DNA of 64,000 nucleotides from Gnetum montanum (taxonomy: Eukaryota > Streptophyta > Gnetopsida > Gnetales > Gnetaceae), in assembly GCA_015680685.1 (NCBI GenBank), contig MNCI01004863.1, positions 81,040-145,039 on the forward strand, in the 5' to 3' direction. This document shows, in pieces, positions 41,875 to 53,923 of this stretch. The notes under the pieces were generated by a model, which was not told the origin of the DNA, made no database searches, and saw nothing but the letters and a program-made list of their open reading frames with translations. The first letter of the stretch is position 1. Each line of letters begins with the position of its first letter. The translations under genes and the position numbers were made by a program.

Positions 41875-43762
41875 TGTAGTGACCGAAAATGTCGACGACT
41901 GGAAAACATTGACAGGTCGTTGATCATGACATTCTTAACCCCAGATTCACATGAGCACCATGCTAGATAAAATGGAAATGAGGCACCGTAAATGGTCTGG
42001 TCGATCAGACAGGAACTTAGTCAGTGTTACTATAACCTTTTGCAAAATGTAACATTTGAAAACAAGACTTATAGCATAAAATAATAATCTTTAAATGCAA
42101 AAGGGATGAAAAATGATGTAAAATGTGATGACGAGCAGGAAAGCAAAGTAAAATGTAGTTAGTAAACTACACTGCTTCAAGATTATGACTTCACTCTATC
42201 AAGGTGGATACAATCAGTTGCGCAACACCAGGAAATGCAGAGATTGCAAAAGTAACCAAGACTTTTAGAGCAAGATAGCTGTATGTTTCAACACGGACTC
42301 AAAAGTTAACAATGCAAAGTGCTACAAAGATGGTGGAAAAAAGGAAAGTAGAATGCCAAACGGAAATGCTAACTGTTTACAATGCCAAATAGAATGTTTA
42401 CGATGCTCAAGACTTGCCGGTTTGTCATCTTGCCAAAATGCTAACTTGTCAACTTACCAATTTGCTAGCCAACCAGCTCACTTGCCAACCAACCAATCCA
42501 CTTGCCAACCAACCAACCCCTTAAGCATTACTCATCGAGGTATTTATAGGGCCAAGGGCACATGAAAGATGTGTTTTGGATGCCACGTGTTCTAGGCTCG
42601 TGTTGACGTGTCTATGCTACATGGATATGCAAGGCTGATTGATGAGCCTTCCATGCTATAATTGTGTTGTCAGAACTTGGAGATGTATGCCAATGATGCA
42701 AACTAGTGAAGTGCATTGATGTAGCATAGCTACCTGCTACGTTGTGCTATGTTTTGTAGCATAGCATGTGGTGTAGCGTAGCAGCTTGCTATGCAAGGAG
42801 ATGCATCGATGTAGCGTAACTACTTGCTACGTTGTGCTATGCTTTGGAGTGTAACATGTCAGCATAGTGTAGTAGCTTGCTACGCTGTACTACACTTTAG
42901 AGCGTAACATGTTGGTGTAGTGTAGCATCTTGCTACGTTGTGCTACACTATGCAACGTAGCATAGCGTAGCCACCAGTTTGAAGCAAAAACTTGCGTCAA
43001 GGCCTGTTGCATGTGCTAGAAGCCTTTGAAGTGCTTTGATTAATTTTTCATATTTTCTACACTGTGTTATGCTATGTAGCGTAGCATAGCATAGCAGCTA
43101 GCTTTAATTGTAGAAATGCCAACAATCTACAACCTTTGCTTTTTGCAACGCGAAACTTGCGAACTTGCTGATCCTGCACTCTGATATGTCTTTTTTTTCT
43201 TACATGGAATTGCTACGCTATGTAGCGTAGCATAGCATAGTAGCCAACATGGCCTAATTTTCACTAAATTCACCACTTTTTGGTGGAAGGAGCCATTGCT
43301 AAAGGACTTGGAGTTGAGCAAAGCAATTGGTTTTGCAGACCAAAGTCGCTAACTAAGTGCAATTGAAATTACTGAGTAAGCTGAGCCTTCTTGTCTTGCT
43401 CTCACTATGGTATGCTACGCTGCATAGCGTAGAATAGCATAGCACCTTGTCTTGCAACAATTTATAGTTGATTATCTGAACAACTATCTCCTGAAGCCTG
43501 CTATACTACATAGCGTAGCATAGCGTAGCAAACTCCTTGGCTAGAAAACTTGCCAAACTATTTCGTACATATTGAGCACCGCCGACAACTCTCCACATCA
43601 TTTCTAAGTAGGCTATCAACTAGATGAAATACCCAGCTAGAAAACTTGCCAAGTTGGACAACCTAAACTTAGAGCATTCATTTATTGCTAAAGTGACATG
43701 ATGCTACCTAAATTACAAAGACCTGGTGAAGCAAGAATGCCTTGAAAATTAAGGGTGTTCCA
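41875..43762 (-). repeat. 5' LTR of element A (1888 bp)
   Basis: It runs from TGTAGTGACC to GGGTGTTCCA and is followed by CTTGG (43763-43767). It has a TATA box on the minus strand (42541-42548), palindromes at 42720-42975, 43060-43100, 43211-43245, 43405-43445 and 43500-43530, and the CCAACC minisatellite (42430-42520). Confidence 0.93.
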
Positions 43763-43767
43763 CTTGG
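43763..43767. repeat. Target-site duplication of element A, right copy (CTTGG)
   Basis: It is identical to 6928-6932. The interrupted LTR of E resumes here. Confidence 0.95.
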
Positions 43768-44153
43768 TAACCTAGTAGCGTACCTAGGATCTACACATGG
43801 TAATCCCAGTAGTAGTCATGCACAAGGTCCAAGATGTATACAAATGATTAAGGAACAGATGCTCATCACACTTAGGCTAGCTTAGACTTCATTTCCTATT
43901 ACTTATTAGTTTAATCAAGATTATTTTCCATTGTCTCTAGGAGTAGTACTACTTTAGGATCACATCATACACCTCACTCTAGACTAAACCATACATGACA
44001 AAGTAAATACTAGTCCAGGTGGGAAGAAAGTGAACTGTGATAAACGTGTAACTATCTAGATACCACAACTAGCCTATCCACAGAGTTTGACCAAATCATG
44101 CGTGAATGCTTGTATTTGTATGGTTGAGTGTAGGGGTACCTCACCACTCATCA
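43768..44153 (+). repeat. Element E 5' LTR, right piece
   Basis: It continues the LTR broken at 6932 and ends ACTCATCA, the mirror of the TGATGAGT start seen at 47852, giving an 8-base perfect inverted repeat at the LTR ends. Its last ~250 bases match, inverted, 48948-49197. Confidence 0.82.
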
Positions 44154-44154
44154 T

Positions 44155-44174
44155 TAGCACCGCTACTGGGGACG
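44155..44174 (+). other. Primer-binding site of element E (tRNA-Asp type, decayed)
   Basis: TAGCACCGCTACTGGGGACG follows the LTR end by one base. It resembles the common Athila/Tat site TGGCGCCGTTGCCGGGGA, with G-to-A and C-to-T changes. Confidence 0.7.
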
Positions 44175-44284
44175 ATGCTACTTTTTTAGATTAGTTATAT
44201 CATACAAGATCATTGTAACAAGTTTTAATGATATATCCTTTAGAAAAGAAATTAAATTAAATTCAATTAAGTCACAGACGATTC

Positions 44285-45450
44285 ATGATAATGTCTCTCT
44301 CACAAGACTATGACAATGCAACAACTAGTAGGGAAACTCATTGGAGAACTAACAAATTATATGATAATGAAGATGAAGTTTGGAGTACCCAATCTGATGT
44401 AGGGGTCTCTTATGAGCATCAATGCAAACAACATTGTCCCAACTCACAACTACATAACATACCTAGTGATGATGAACCCCTATTGGCCACTACAAGCTTA
44501 ACAGAAATACAAGAGGCTATTCGAATACCCCGCAGGCATTGTAAGGAAAGCCTTCTACCCAAGCTTGACTTAAACAACTTTCCTAAGCTTTTAGGAATCT
44601 ATGATTTAGATCCCCAACATCATTTACAAGCCTTCCATGATGCCTGTGCATGGAATGACATTGATAATGGATGGAAAAAACTTAAGCTCTTTCCTCTGAC
44701 ACTCGTTGGCCAAGAAAAAGTATGGTATAGGTCGTTAAAACCAAAATCAATTCAACATTGGCCAACAATGGTAGAACTCTTTAATGAAAGATATCAAGCT
44801 ATGCGAGAGTGTCAGCCTTGAGGAGACAAATCCAAGAATGGAAACAAGCATAACATGAACCCTTGGACATGGCCTTAGAAATATATTATGTACTGTTAAA
44901 CAACTACCCAGGCCATGGGTTCTCTGAGGAAAGGCTAATGTACCATATCATAGATGGGCTCTGTAACGAAACAAGGGAGATCCTAGGGATGTATGCCCAA
45001 GGTTTACTATATGAGCTATGAATCCATCAATTCCAAGAGCTTATTAAGCGGGTAGAAAAAGAAGAAGGAGAAATAGCCAAATTGGAGAATTTGAAAGTTC
45101 TCAACAAGACCAAAATGTCAACTTAACAAGGGTCCATGATCATGAAGAGGAGAAATCAACTTAGTTCAAGGAGGTGGAATCATCTTTGGCAATCGTATAA
45201 TCACTAGATGAAATTGAGGCAAAGATCAATAAGATGACGGACTAGGTACATGAAAGATGTGGAGAATATGCCAACATTATTAGAGGAAGAACTATGCCAA
45301 ATCAAGAAACAGGATAGGACACCACGCGACAATCGAAACAAAGGGTAGAAGATAATAAGAATAAGAAATCAACTGCCAATTTGACATATCAATGTAACAC
45401 TTGTCTGTATGATCACCCCAAAGGCCAATGTCCAGTTTTGTCACATTTAC
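44285..45450 (+). pseudogene. gag: Element E gag (Athila-like)
   Basis: ATG at 44285 opens 178 codons ending at 44821. The frame then shifts, but gag homology continues. LLPKLDLNNFPKLLGIYDLD, WKKLKLFPLTLVGQEKVWYR and HWPTMVELFNERYQAM (44551-44805) are the retrotransposon gag core. A decayed zinc knuckle CNTCLYDHPKGQC lies at 45392-45430. F has the same layout (55790-56720). The host element is about 4.9 kb between LTR starts with no recognisable pol, so E is a deleted, non-autonomous copy. Confidence 0.85.
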
Positions 45451-47240
45451 ATGAGCATTGGGGAGGAATGTTACATCCAAATTTTGTACAGAAATATCGG
45501 GTTCAACCACAGTGGCAAAAACCTTAGTTGTGGGGGAGGCCACTGCCAACTATAACATACCCTTTGTATGTCCCAATGCAAAATTCTTATTATGTTCAAC
45601 ACCCAATGGGATCAGCATCCTGTACCTCACCTCATCATTATCATTCTCCCAAGTACTATCCACCCATGTCCTCTCCAAAAAAATCACCACCTCATGTGCC
45701 TTACACTTCTCCTCAACCTCAACATTCTCATACTTCACCCTCTTCTACATTGCCACCAATTGTGCTAGAAGGCTTTGCACCATAGCACCAACCCATGAAC
45801 GTTACTTGTGCTGCTACTATCAATAGCAATGGGAACCCTCCACAACATCGAAAGCATCCTTTCTTTAGGTAGGACTGTAGAAAGAGATAGCATAGTTCCG
45901 AAACCACTGCATCCTCCAACTTAGCACAAGTTCAATGCTATGATGCATTTGCCTCCTCAAACTTAGTCCCTCCTGTTACTCTATCTGGGCCACCAATCAA
46001 CACTCCACCCAACCATTCTATTAATAAGATGTTCTACTTTGGGTATGATGATATTCCTATCATCATGAAACTTAAAAGTAATTTTGTGCTCATGATGCCT
46101 AGAGTGAAAAATTATGGACTAAGAGGGAATGGCTAGGGTGTGACATCAAGGGAACTTTTGGATTCTCTTTGGTGACATTTGTAGGTGCTATCATGCAACT
46201 TGATTGTACTAAGATCCTTGTAGATCTAATGAAAAATGGGAGTAAGAGTAATCAAAAGGCACTCAATCAAGGAAACTCAATGATATTCTAGGGGGTCCCA
46301 ATGGAAAGACATGCACCCATGCTTGAAGGTACGTGACTTCTCTAGATTAAACATTCAAAAAATGAAAGAAGTGTGAGCCAAAGTGGCCACATAGAGAAAA
46401 AAAGAAAGAAAAGAAGAAAAAGATCAAGAAGAGTGTGCCAAAGCAGCCACACAAAAAAAAAGATCAAGATCAAAGTGGTATAAAGCAATTTCGAATCACT
46501 CCTCCCTTGAACAAAATGCCAAGTGATCATACACCTTTCTGTCATGGTGCTCTTATTGTTGTCTATCATTGGGAAAACACAATGCAATGTCACTGATCAG
46601 AGGAATAGACTTTGTCCTAATTTTTGAGCGACAAGTTAATAACACATTAATCATGCCTTACACTAAGAATTCACTATGCTCTAAGTTAGTTACCTCATGT
46701 CCCAATCTCTACAATCCCTTCTACAATTCGCCTCATCTCATTGTTCATGTAATTGTGACTTGTGTCTTATATAGCATTTAATTCATATGTCATCATGGTG
46801 GTATCAACATGTGTGTGTTTTTTTGCATCGACATAGATTACACTTAACTCTTCTAGTGCCTATGGACATTTTAAGGTGTGGCTATGCAAGGGCATTATAG
46901 GTTGGAACTTGCTTCGGGGAGGAGCCACTTACGTGACTTTTGTAATTTGTACTTATTACACACCACCACATCATCTTATACCCTCCAAAAACTTCATTGC
47001 CAAATCTATTCTTTCCTTTTTTATCATTTTATCAAATGTTCCTCAAAACTAGGTCCTTTTATGTATCACCTAAACAAACCAGGTCTGACATTAAAATTTT
47101 AGGGAAACTTCTTCAAAAAAATTTCTAACTGTAAAATCACATTAAGGAATTCAACATTTATTAAAGGCAATGAGTAAGGTATGAAATCATTGAACTTTTT
47201 TTAATAACCATACTAACAATTAATCTTTGTGTGATTATAG
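45451..47240 (+). mobile_element. Element E internal region after gag; no intact gene
   Basis: A serine/proline-rich remnant (45540-45790) and a stretch that may be decayed protease or its upstream part (45890-46160) are followed by a purine-rich tract (46385-46475). An AT-rich stretch (47090-47240) ends in a good splice acceptor, with TACTAAC at 47210-47216 and GTGATTATAG just before ATG 47241. No reverse transcriptase, RNase H or integrase is visible. Confidence 0.55.
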
Positions 47241-47690
47241 ATGGCCCCTAAAAGAACACAACAAGGAGGACCTTCTAAAGGTGCAACCGAACAACCTAGG
47301 GGAGGCAGAGGCCAAGGACCTTATGCAGAACATGCAGAGGAGAAGGCACAATCATTTAGCATCTATCATGAAACTCCTATTACTACATAATCTATCCAAG
47401 CAAAAGGAGGAGAGGTTAGGGCCCAAGCCTATGAAAAGGAACGATGGCTAATTGTGGCATGCATGTTAAGGCCAATCAAGTGTTCCCATAGCTATCGTGT
47501 CCATGGAAAGTGTCGACTCCATCAAACATTGGAACATCAGTATAGATGGCTCATAATCCATGGATAGAAGAGAATAAATGTCAAGCACTTCTTCAATGGT
47601 ATCAATCTCAAAATCCTGGCATGTAGAACAAAGGAAAGGCACCCATGGAGAAGCCACCACTACCAAGAACCCCATGAGTTTCACAAGTTT
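47241..47690 (+). pseudogene. Element E accessory ORF fragment (same family as 62674 on)
   Basis: The frame begins MAPKRTQQGGPSKGATEQPR, has a TAA near 47388 and continues as YEKERWLIVACMLRP. The ATG and its upstream GTGATTATAG acceptor align with GTGATTACGG-ATG at 62665-62676, which suggests the same accessory gene of the Athila-type element, here truncated. The function is unknown. Confidence 0.5.
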
Positions 47691-47842
47691 TGTCTTTTGT
47701 GTTTATGTCCAAATTTTATTTAATTCTCCACTATGGCATGAATAAATTCCTAGTTAGTCAATAATCCCATACCTATCCACTATGTAATCATTTAAACTTC
47801 TTCCTTACTTTCTTTGACTCAAGGACAATTTTTTATTCAATT

Positions 47843-47850
47843 GTGGGGGT
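47843..47850 (+). other. Polypurine tract of element E
   Basis: GTGGGGGT lies one base before the 3' LTR start, TGATGAGTC. Confidence 0.65.
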
Positions 47851-47851
47851 A

Positions 47852-48147
47852 TGATGAGTCATGGTTTGTCAAGTCCTATTATCAGACCCCTATTATCGAA
47901 ACCCTGATACAAGATACTAGGTCTGACTCCTATTATTGGACCCCTATTATCAGACTTGCATTAACTAGGCCACGTCAACGAGGCCCCATTAATGTGGCCC
48001 CATAGATGTGGCCCTGTATACGTGGCATCATTGACGCATCCATCCATGCGTTTACACAGTCTCGTTTATGTAGTGTCCATTCTAGCCTAAAATAAGTATG
48101 CTTCTGCCACACTTAGGGGTCTTTTTGGGGGGGGGGGGGGGGGTGTT
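47852..48147 (+). repeat. Element E 3' LTR, start only (cut by gap)
   Basis: It begins TGATGAGTCATGG and matches the 5' LTR piece from about 6345. It ends in a run of 17 G (48127-48143) directly before the gap; the other copy has 7 G at this point. Confidence 0.82.
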
Positions 48148-48852
48148 NNNNNNNNNNNNNNNNNNNNNNNNNNNNNNNNNNNNNNNNNNNNNNNNNNNNN
48201 NNNNNNNNNNNNNNNNNNNNNNNNNNNNNNNNNNNNNNNNNNNNNNNNNNNNNNNNNNNNNNNNNNNNNNNNNNNNNNNNNNNNNNNNNNNNNNNNNNNN
48301 NNNNNNNNNNNNNNNNNNNNNNNNNNNNNNNNNNNNNNNNNNNNNNNNNNNNNNNNNNNNNNNNNNNNNNNNNNNNNNNNNNNNNNNNNNNNNNNNNNNN
48401 NNNNNNNNNNNNNNNNNNNNNNNNNNNNNNNNNNNNNNNNNNNNNNNNNNNNNNNNNNNNNNNNNNNNNNNNNNNNNNNNNNNNNNNNNNNNNNNNNNNN
48501 NNNNNNNNNNNNNNNNNNNNNNNNNNNNNNNNNNNNNNNNNNNNNNNNNNNNNNNNNNNNNNNNNNNNNNNNNNNNNNNNNNNNNNNNNNNNNNNNNNNN
48601 NNNNNNNNNNNNNNNNNNNNNNNNNNNNNNNNNNNNNNNNNNNNNNNNNNNNNNNNNNNNNNNNNNNNNNNNNNNNNNNNNNNNNNNNNNNNNNNNNNNN
48701 NNNNNNNNNNNNNNNNNNNNNNNNNNNNNNNNNNNNNNNNNNNNNNNNNNNNNNNNNNNNNNNNNNNNNNNNNNNNNNNNNNNNNNNNNNNNNNNNNNNN
48801 NNNNNNNNNNNNNNNNNNNNNNNNNNNNNNNNNNNNNNNNNNNNNNNNNNNN
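48148..48852. other. Assembly gap (705 N)
   Basis: All positions are N. Long open frames reported across it are artefacts. Confidence 0.99.
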
Positions 48853-48947
48853 ACCATGATGAACATGACATCAACACTATTCTTTAGTGCCCACTTGGAC
48901 AATGCTTCACTATGCTTGAGAGTGCCAAGGGAATGGAGTATGTTAGG
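48853..48947. other. Short unassigned stretch after the gap
   Basis: No similarity to the elements nearby was seen. It ends TTAGG at the edge of an inverted LTR piece and may be its flanking target sequence. Confidence 0.3.
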
Positions 48948-49197
48948 TGATGAGTGGCAAGGTATCCCTACACTCAACCATATGAATACAAGCGTTCATG
49001 CACAATTCAGTTGAACTCCATGGACAGGCTAGTTGTGGTATCTAGATAGTTACACGTTGATTGTAGTTCACTGTCTTCCCACTTGGACTAGTATTTACTT
49101 TGTCATTTATGGTTTTGTCCAGAGTGAGGCGTATGATGTGATCCTAAAATAGTGCTACTCCTAGAGACAATGGAAAATAATCTTGATTAAACTAATN
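48948..49197 (-). repeat. Inverted E-type LTR end
   Basis: Read on the minus strand it ends ...CTTGCCACTCATCA and matches 43905-44153. No primer site follows it, so it is an outer 3' end or a broken LTR. The other side stops at a single N (49197). Confidence 0.75.
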
Positions 49198-50495
49198 TCT
49201 TAGCTTGTTACAATTTGCTATATGCTACATGGCGTAGCAAGCTTAATATAGGTTTCAAGGCCCAATTTTGCCTAAGTGTTAGATAAGGATCTATCAAGCT
49301 AGCTTGACATGGAAGATGCATTTGGCAATTTTTTGACTTCTGAGGCTACCTATCCTACTACACCTTAGAGTGTGGTCAACATGACATGAAGAAATGTTAC
49401 AAATTTTATCAAAATTTTTCAAGCATTCATGCTATGCTCTACTACACTATGCAGTGTAGCTAGCTTGACACATAGAAAATGCCTCTAACAACCCCCAATT
49501 GATCTTCAAAATTTTCCCTATGCTTGACCATACTCAGAAGAGGGGGAAGACGTAGTCCTAGAGCATAGTCTCCAAGTTGCATTATTTTGAAACTACTTGT
49601 AGGTATGTGCCAGTCTCTTAGACTCTGGTACATGTAGTCCAAGTAGTGTGGTCATAGTTTGATAGTCTCTAGGGTTTCCATTCCTATCCTGTAGAGCATA
49701 ACACTTTGCTATAATGAGCATAACATGTCAGTGTAACTACTCTACACTCGTGCCATGTGGCACCCATGCCACATGGCATCTAATCTACATTTCAAGCCAA
49801 ACCTACCACTATAAATACCCTGATGTTTAGCACTTTATGGATTGGAAAATCAGAAGAGTATTGAGCATTTGAAGCACTCTGATCATCCTTGTCACTCCCA
49901 CACTTGAGCACCTAAGCTTCACACCTTGGCAAGTACTGCAATGTAGTCTTTCCTTGCCTCATAGAACATGACAATAGCTAACCTAGTGAGTCTAGCCTCC
50001 CTTGCAGCTACTAGCACTGTCTCCCAAATGTTCCAAAGACTATGATCACTCCACTACACTACCACTATGCCTATCTAACACCACATACCATTTTCACATC
50101 CTATTCAAGGAAAAGATACACTCCTCGATTTTTGGACGGTGCATTTCTCTACTCTCAAAATTTTGTTCCATTTTCTTTCTTAGCATTTGTTTCCAATTTT
50201 TAGCATAACTCTTGCATTTCTCAACTATTGATATGCATTTGTATGTTTATGTCACTATTTTGGGCCAAGACTCTATGCTATGCGCTTACTTGTGTCCCGA
50301 CTCCCATGCATGATGCTCCATAAACTCCTTTTACACATGGTTATTTTTTACACCACATAAGTCTCTATTTGATCAACCAAACTATTTAGGGCACCTCATT
50401 TCTATTTCCCTAGCATGGTTCTCACACAAATTTGGGGTTAGGCTGTATGCCCGCTAACCTCTCAGTGTTTTAGCCACCAACATTTTTGAACATCA
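49198..50495 (+). repeat. Remnant of an A-type LTR (element G)
   Basis: CACTATAAATACCCTGATGTTTAGCA (near 49807) matches the TATA region of LTR A. TTTGATCAACCAAACTATTTAGGGCACCTCATTT (near 50371-50405) and TTTGGGGTTAGG match the inverted A LTR at 41930-42020. TAGCGTAGC-type strings lie at 49215-49225 and 49430-49460. It is plus-oriented, old and without visible target duplications. Confidence 0.65.
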
Positions 50496-50684
50496 TAGTG
50501 TGTATCCTATAAGAATGGATTCCGAGACTTCAAAATCCATAGATTTGAATAAGCCCTTTATCCTTTCTTTCTAATAGGAAAATTCAAATCCATCAAAAAT
50601 TGGTGGGTTTGTGTATGAGGTTTCCTCCATTTTTCACTCTTGAAGATGATGTAGAACTGGTTAATGAAGGCCAAAGAGTACCAT
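50496..50684. other. Flank between LTR remnants; no gene
   Basis: Read inverted it would be the leader side of the copia-type remnant that follows. No protein similarity was seen. Confidence 0.35.
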
Positions 50685-50696
50685 GCTCTAATACCA
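50685..50696 (-). other. Primer-binding site of initiator-Met type (Ty1/copia remnant)
   Basis: The minus strand reads TGGTATTAGAGC, one change from TGGTATCAGAGC, the complement of the initiator tRNA-Met end used by most plant Ty1/copia elements. Confidence 0.65.
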
Positions 50697-52000
50697 CTTT
50701 AGAATCATAGAACTTAGAAGGGGGGATGAATAAGTTCCCCAAATCAAAATTTAAAATTACAAAAACATAACTAATATTAATTTGTTTCTCCAATTTAAGT
50801 AGTCCACACTTGAAGGGTAGATCATTTGTGCACCTCCAAATTTTTTCCTAAAAATGTGGTTTGAAGTGTATCACACCCTATAAAACTCTAAGCTCTGCTC
50901 TAGAATGATTTGATTCCATGAATCCACTCAATCCTATAGGATCTAGATAAGCTTAGAATGTGGTTTCTAGGACTCCATAGACTTTACAAGTTAAGCTCCA
51001 CTCTAGAGTGTTATGGTGCTACATGAATACTCAATCTTGTATGATCCCAACAAGCTCAAGGATGACACCTTCTTGCAAGAAGCACATCAACCCCACAAGG
51101 CAACAAAAGAGAAATATAAATTACAAGGAAAGGGTGCAACTAATTTTTCTGGTCCTTGATCTTTGAATTACAACACAACATATCTCTTACAACAGTACAC
51201 AAGATAGTACAATGAAGCACACACATACAATAGAATAATTTGCACAATGATTACTTGATGTTGACATGTACTTACTTGCATACAACACTTGCAAATTTTC
51301 CAAGAGAATGAAGTCATCTTATAGCCTAGATGTTTTTCAAATCATCTTGGAATTTGTGCAATGGCTATTTAATGATCACTAGAGACATCTTCTTCAAGAC
51401 TAAGATGTCTTACTCCATCAGAATTCTATTCAAAAAAGATGTCTTCTTCACAAGGGAGATTTCTTCTTTATAAGTGACACATCTACTATATCTAAGATAC
51501 TTCTTCTTTTAAGCAACCTAAAACTCAACCAAGACATCTTCATCATCAAGGAGATGTCTTCTCTTGATAGTATAAATCTATTGTTTTTGCAAAACATCTT
51601 CACTAGTTCTTCTTCACTTCATCCAAGAAGTCTACTTTTGTTAAAAGACATCTTTACTTGATTGGAGGTGTCTACTAATTCTTGGAGACATCTTTTCTAC
51701 AATTAATTCTTTAATGCTAAGTCTTCCTTTTGAACACTAGAGTTGAGCTTTGAAGTCTTCATTCTTTATCCATGTTCTTTAAACTTCCACATGCTTTCTT
51801 GAGATCTTGTAGATGTCCTTCTTTGAGCTCTTCTTTTGTCTTGACCCAAGTTCTCCTTGAGTACATGTAGCCTTTACTTTATCATTCTTTTGTAGCTTTC
51901 CTTGTGGTCTCCATGTTCTTGTCCTATAAACATAGTAACCACACAACCATTCTTTTTCTCCATTTTCCTTAAGGTTTTGACATACCAAAAGGTCAACAGA
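50697..52000 (-). repeat. Ty1/copia-like LTR remnant (approximate limits)
   Basis: The stretch next to the primer site reads AGGGGGGATGAATAAG, as in many plant copia LTR ends with the sequence AGAGGGGGGTGAAT. It is rich in dispersed GACATCTTC and GATGTCTTC strings (51360-51700). I cannot place the far end. Confidence 0.45.
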
Positions 52001-52199
52001 ATTGACAAAGATGAAAATATTAATGGAGTTACTTGAATATGGAAATTTGATTACTATAAATTTCCAACTAACTAATAAGCATAAAAATATTTCTTGATGT
52101 GGTTAATAAATAGCTAATAATTTTCTTTCCTAGTCTTACAATGAGATCATAAGCATTGATCTACATATGCCAATACCACATACACATAGATCCTACAAT

Positions 52200-53900
52200 A
52201 AAGGTCAAGCATTAACCATAGAATAGGCTAAATCTAAAGTTGAAGGAAGTGATCAAGTAAGAAATTGAAAAATTACTCAAAGTAGGATTCATTTTTCCTA
52301 ATGGTGAATAGTGAGTGGGTTAGCCAACTTTTGATCATGCTAAGAAAAGGTCTAATGGTAGATTTACATAGACATTAGACTATTGAATATGGCAATGTTC
52401 AAGAACCATATCCCATCACCATTTGTTGACCAGTTATTGGATACAAATGTACGGCATAAGTACTATATATTCTTAATGATTATAGTGAATATAACTAAAT
52501 CCAAATTACTCCTAAAGACTAGGCAAAAATAACCTTCATGATTCTCTAAAGGATCTTCTCATATAAGAAGATTCTATTTAGCTTATGTAATAACCCTAGA
52601 ATATTTGTGTCTCATACTTAGCATCGTTTAGAAATAAATTGGTAATGATGTAGAAGTCTTCATGGTTGACTTCTCCATCTATGACTTCGATTTTGAGCAA
52701 GCACTAGAATCTTTGGAGTAGGTGCTCATACAGTGCATCGAGACTAATTTGAAGTTAAATTAATAAGAGCATCTAATGGTCTAGGAAAGCATCATCCTAG
52801 AAAGCCAAATATTAAAAATAAGTGATTTAGATGAATTTTAAGAAAATTAGAGGAATCTAAGGAATCATGTAAAGGCTTTAAATAGTGAAAGATGTAAGGT
52901 CCTTCCTTAACAATATTGACTTCTATGGGTGTGTTATTAATAATTTTCCAAGATTGGATAGTTAATGATGGAACTTACAAATAAGGATACATTGTTCATT
53001 TGGAAATAGGACTAAGAAAATGGTTTTAAGCTCTTAAAGCAAAGGTTCATAGAAACATTGATTCTATAAGCATCAATTTGGTTCAAGCCTTTTCATATCA
53101 TGACTAATTCATTGAACTACATTTTGGAAGTCCTTCATACAGAGTTGAATGATTTGATGTGCTTACTACATTTACTATGCAAGTAGAAGCATCATGAGTA
53201 CACAAATTAATTACATAACAATAGAAAATGAGTTAACTATGATGGCATGTACATTTCAAAAGTTTAGGCAATGTGGTTAACTATGCTACATTTTTTTAGA
53301 GTAATCATAATGTAATCTAGTTCCTCATAAATAAACCAATGGTAAGCTCTTGAATTATTTAGTAGCTAGTGATCCTAGAGAACTTCAATATTATAATAAT
53401 TAATAAGAAAATAACAAATAATGTTATAGTAGATCATTTATCTTGGTTAAGATGGGATGACAAGGCTAATAAAAAAATCCTTATTTGATTAATTTCCTAA
53501 TAAGCCTTTATTTTCTATGACTAATGTAGTGTCTTAATTAATAGTCATTTAATTGTTTACTAATCACCTAACTAAACTAAAAGTGAATAAGATACCTATT
53601 GAATGAAACAAGTGTAAGACATAATAGTTTCTACACCAAGTGAAGCACTACATGAAAATAGAGAGTAACCTCTACAAGATCTATGTAGATGGTCTTGTTC
53701 ACTAGTGTATAATAAAAGAGAACCAGCTAAGAATTCTTAGAATGCACTTAAAGAGCCTTATGATGGCCACTATGCTAGAAGATGAATAGTCATTAAAATT
53801 TAGGTTGGGTAGTTTTGGTCCATACTCTTTACAGATATGCATTACTTTACTATATCTTGTAAATATTATTAAAGAGATGGTGGGGTAACAAATCATTTTA
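52200..53900 (+). pseudogene. pol: Athila-type pol remnant upstream of LTR F
   Basis: Heavily decayed but collinear with 58180-59780. RT: NSEWVS-like NGE-stop-WVSQLLIM and RPLNMATF-like PLDYWNMAMFKNHIPSPFVD (52250-52440). RNase H region: 52900-53500. Start of integrase: FTSV-stop-like text, then a GHYARR-like stretch (53690-53780). It breaks off before the DDE core. Nearly every motif carries stops. An internal deletion shortens it. Confidence 0.7.
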
Positions 53901-53923
53901 AGGGACTAAAAAAATAAATATAA

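Larger units (their letters stand above)
6933..43762 (-). mobile_element. Element A: Tat-like Ty3/gypsy retrotransposon, interrupted by B
   Basis: On the minus strand the order is 5' LTR (43762-41875), primer site, gag, protease, repeat block, antisense gene, repeat block, reverse transcriptase start (31600-31298), [element B], rest of pol (13620-10628), repeat block, tail, polypurine tract and 3' LTR (8801-6933). Removing B and one copy of its GTATA duplication leaves about 19.2 kb, long even for the Tat group. Both LTRs and the CTTGG duplication are present. All coding parts are heavily broken, so A cannot act by itself. The second (archaeal-type) RNase H domain places it in the Tat lineage. 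Confidence 0.92.

Noticed and set aside
45458-45826. Two overlapping open frames (122 and 85 codons) in element E
   Set aside because: Both lie in a low-complexity serine/proline-rich decayed linker, comparable with 56780-57180 in F; neither is a conserved frame.
48087-48977. Long open frames through the N runs (also 60695-61553)
   Set aside because: They are made of N and have no sequence content.
51779-51988. Minus-strand frame of 69 codons in the copia-like remnant
   Set aside because: No similarity to any protein I know; lies within LTR-like sequence.
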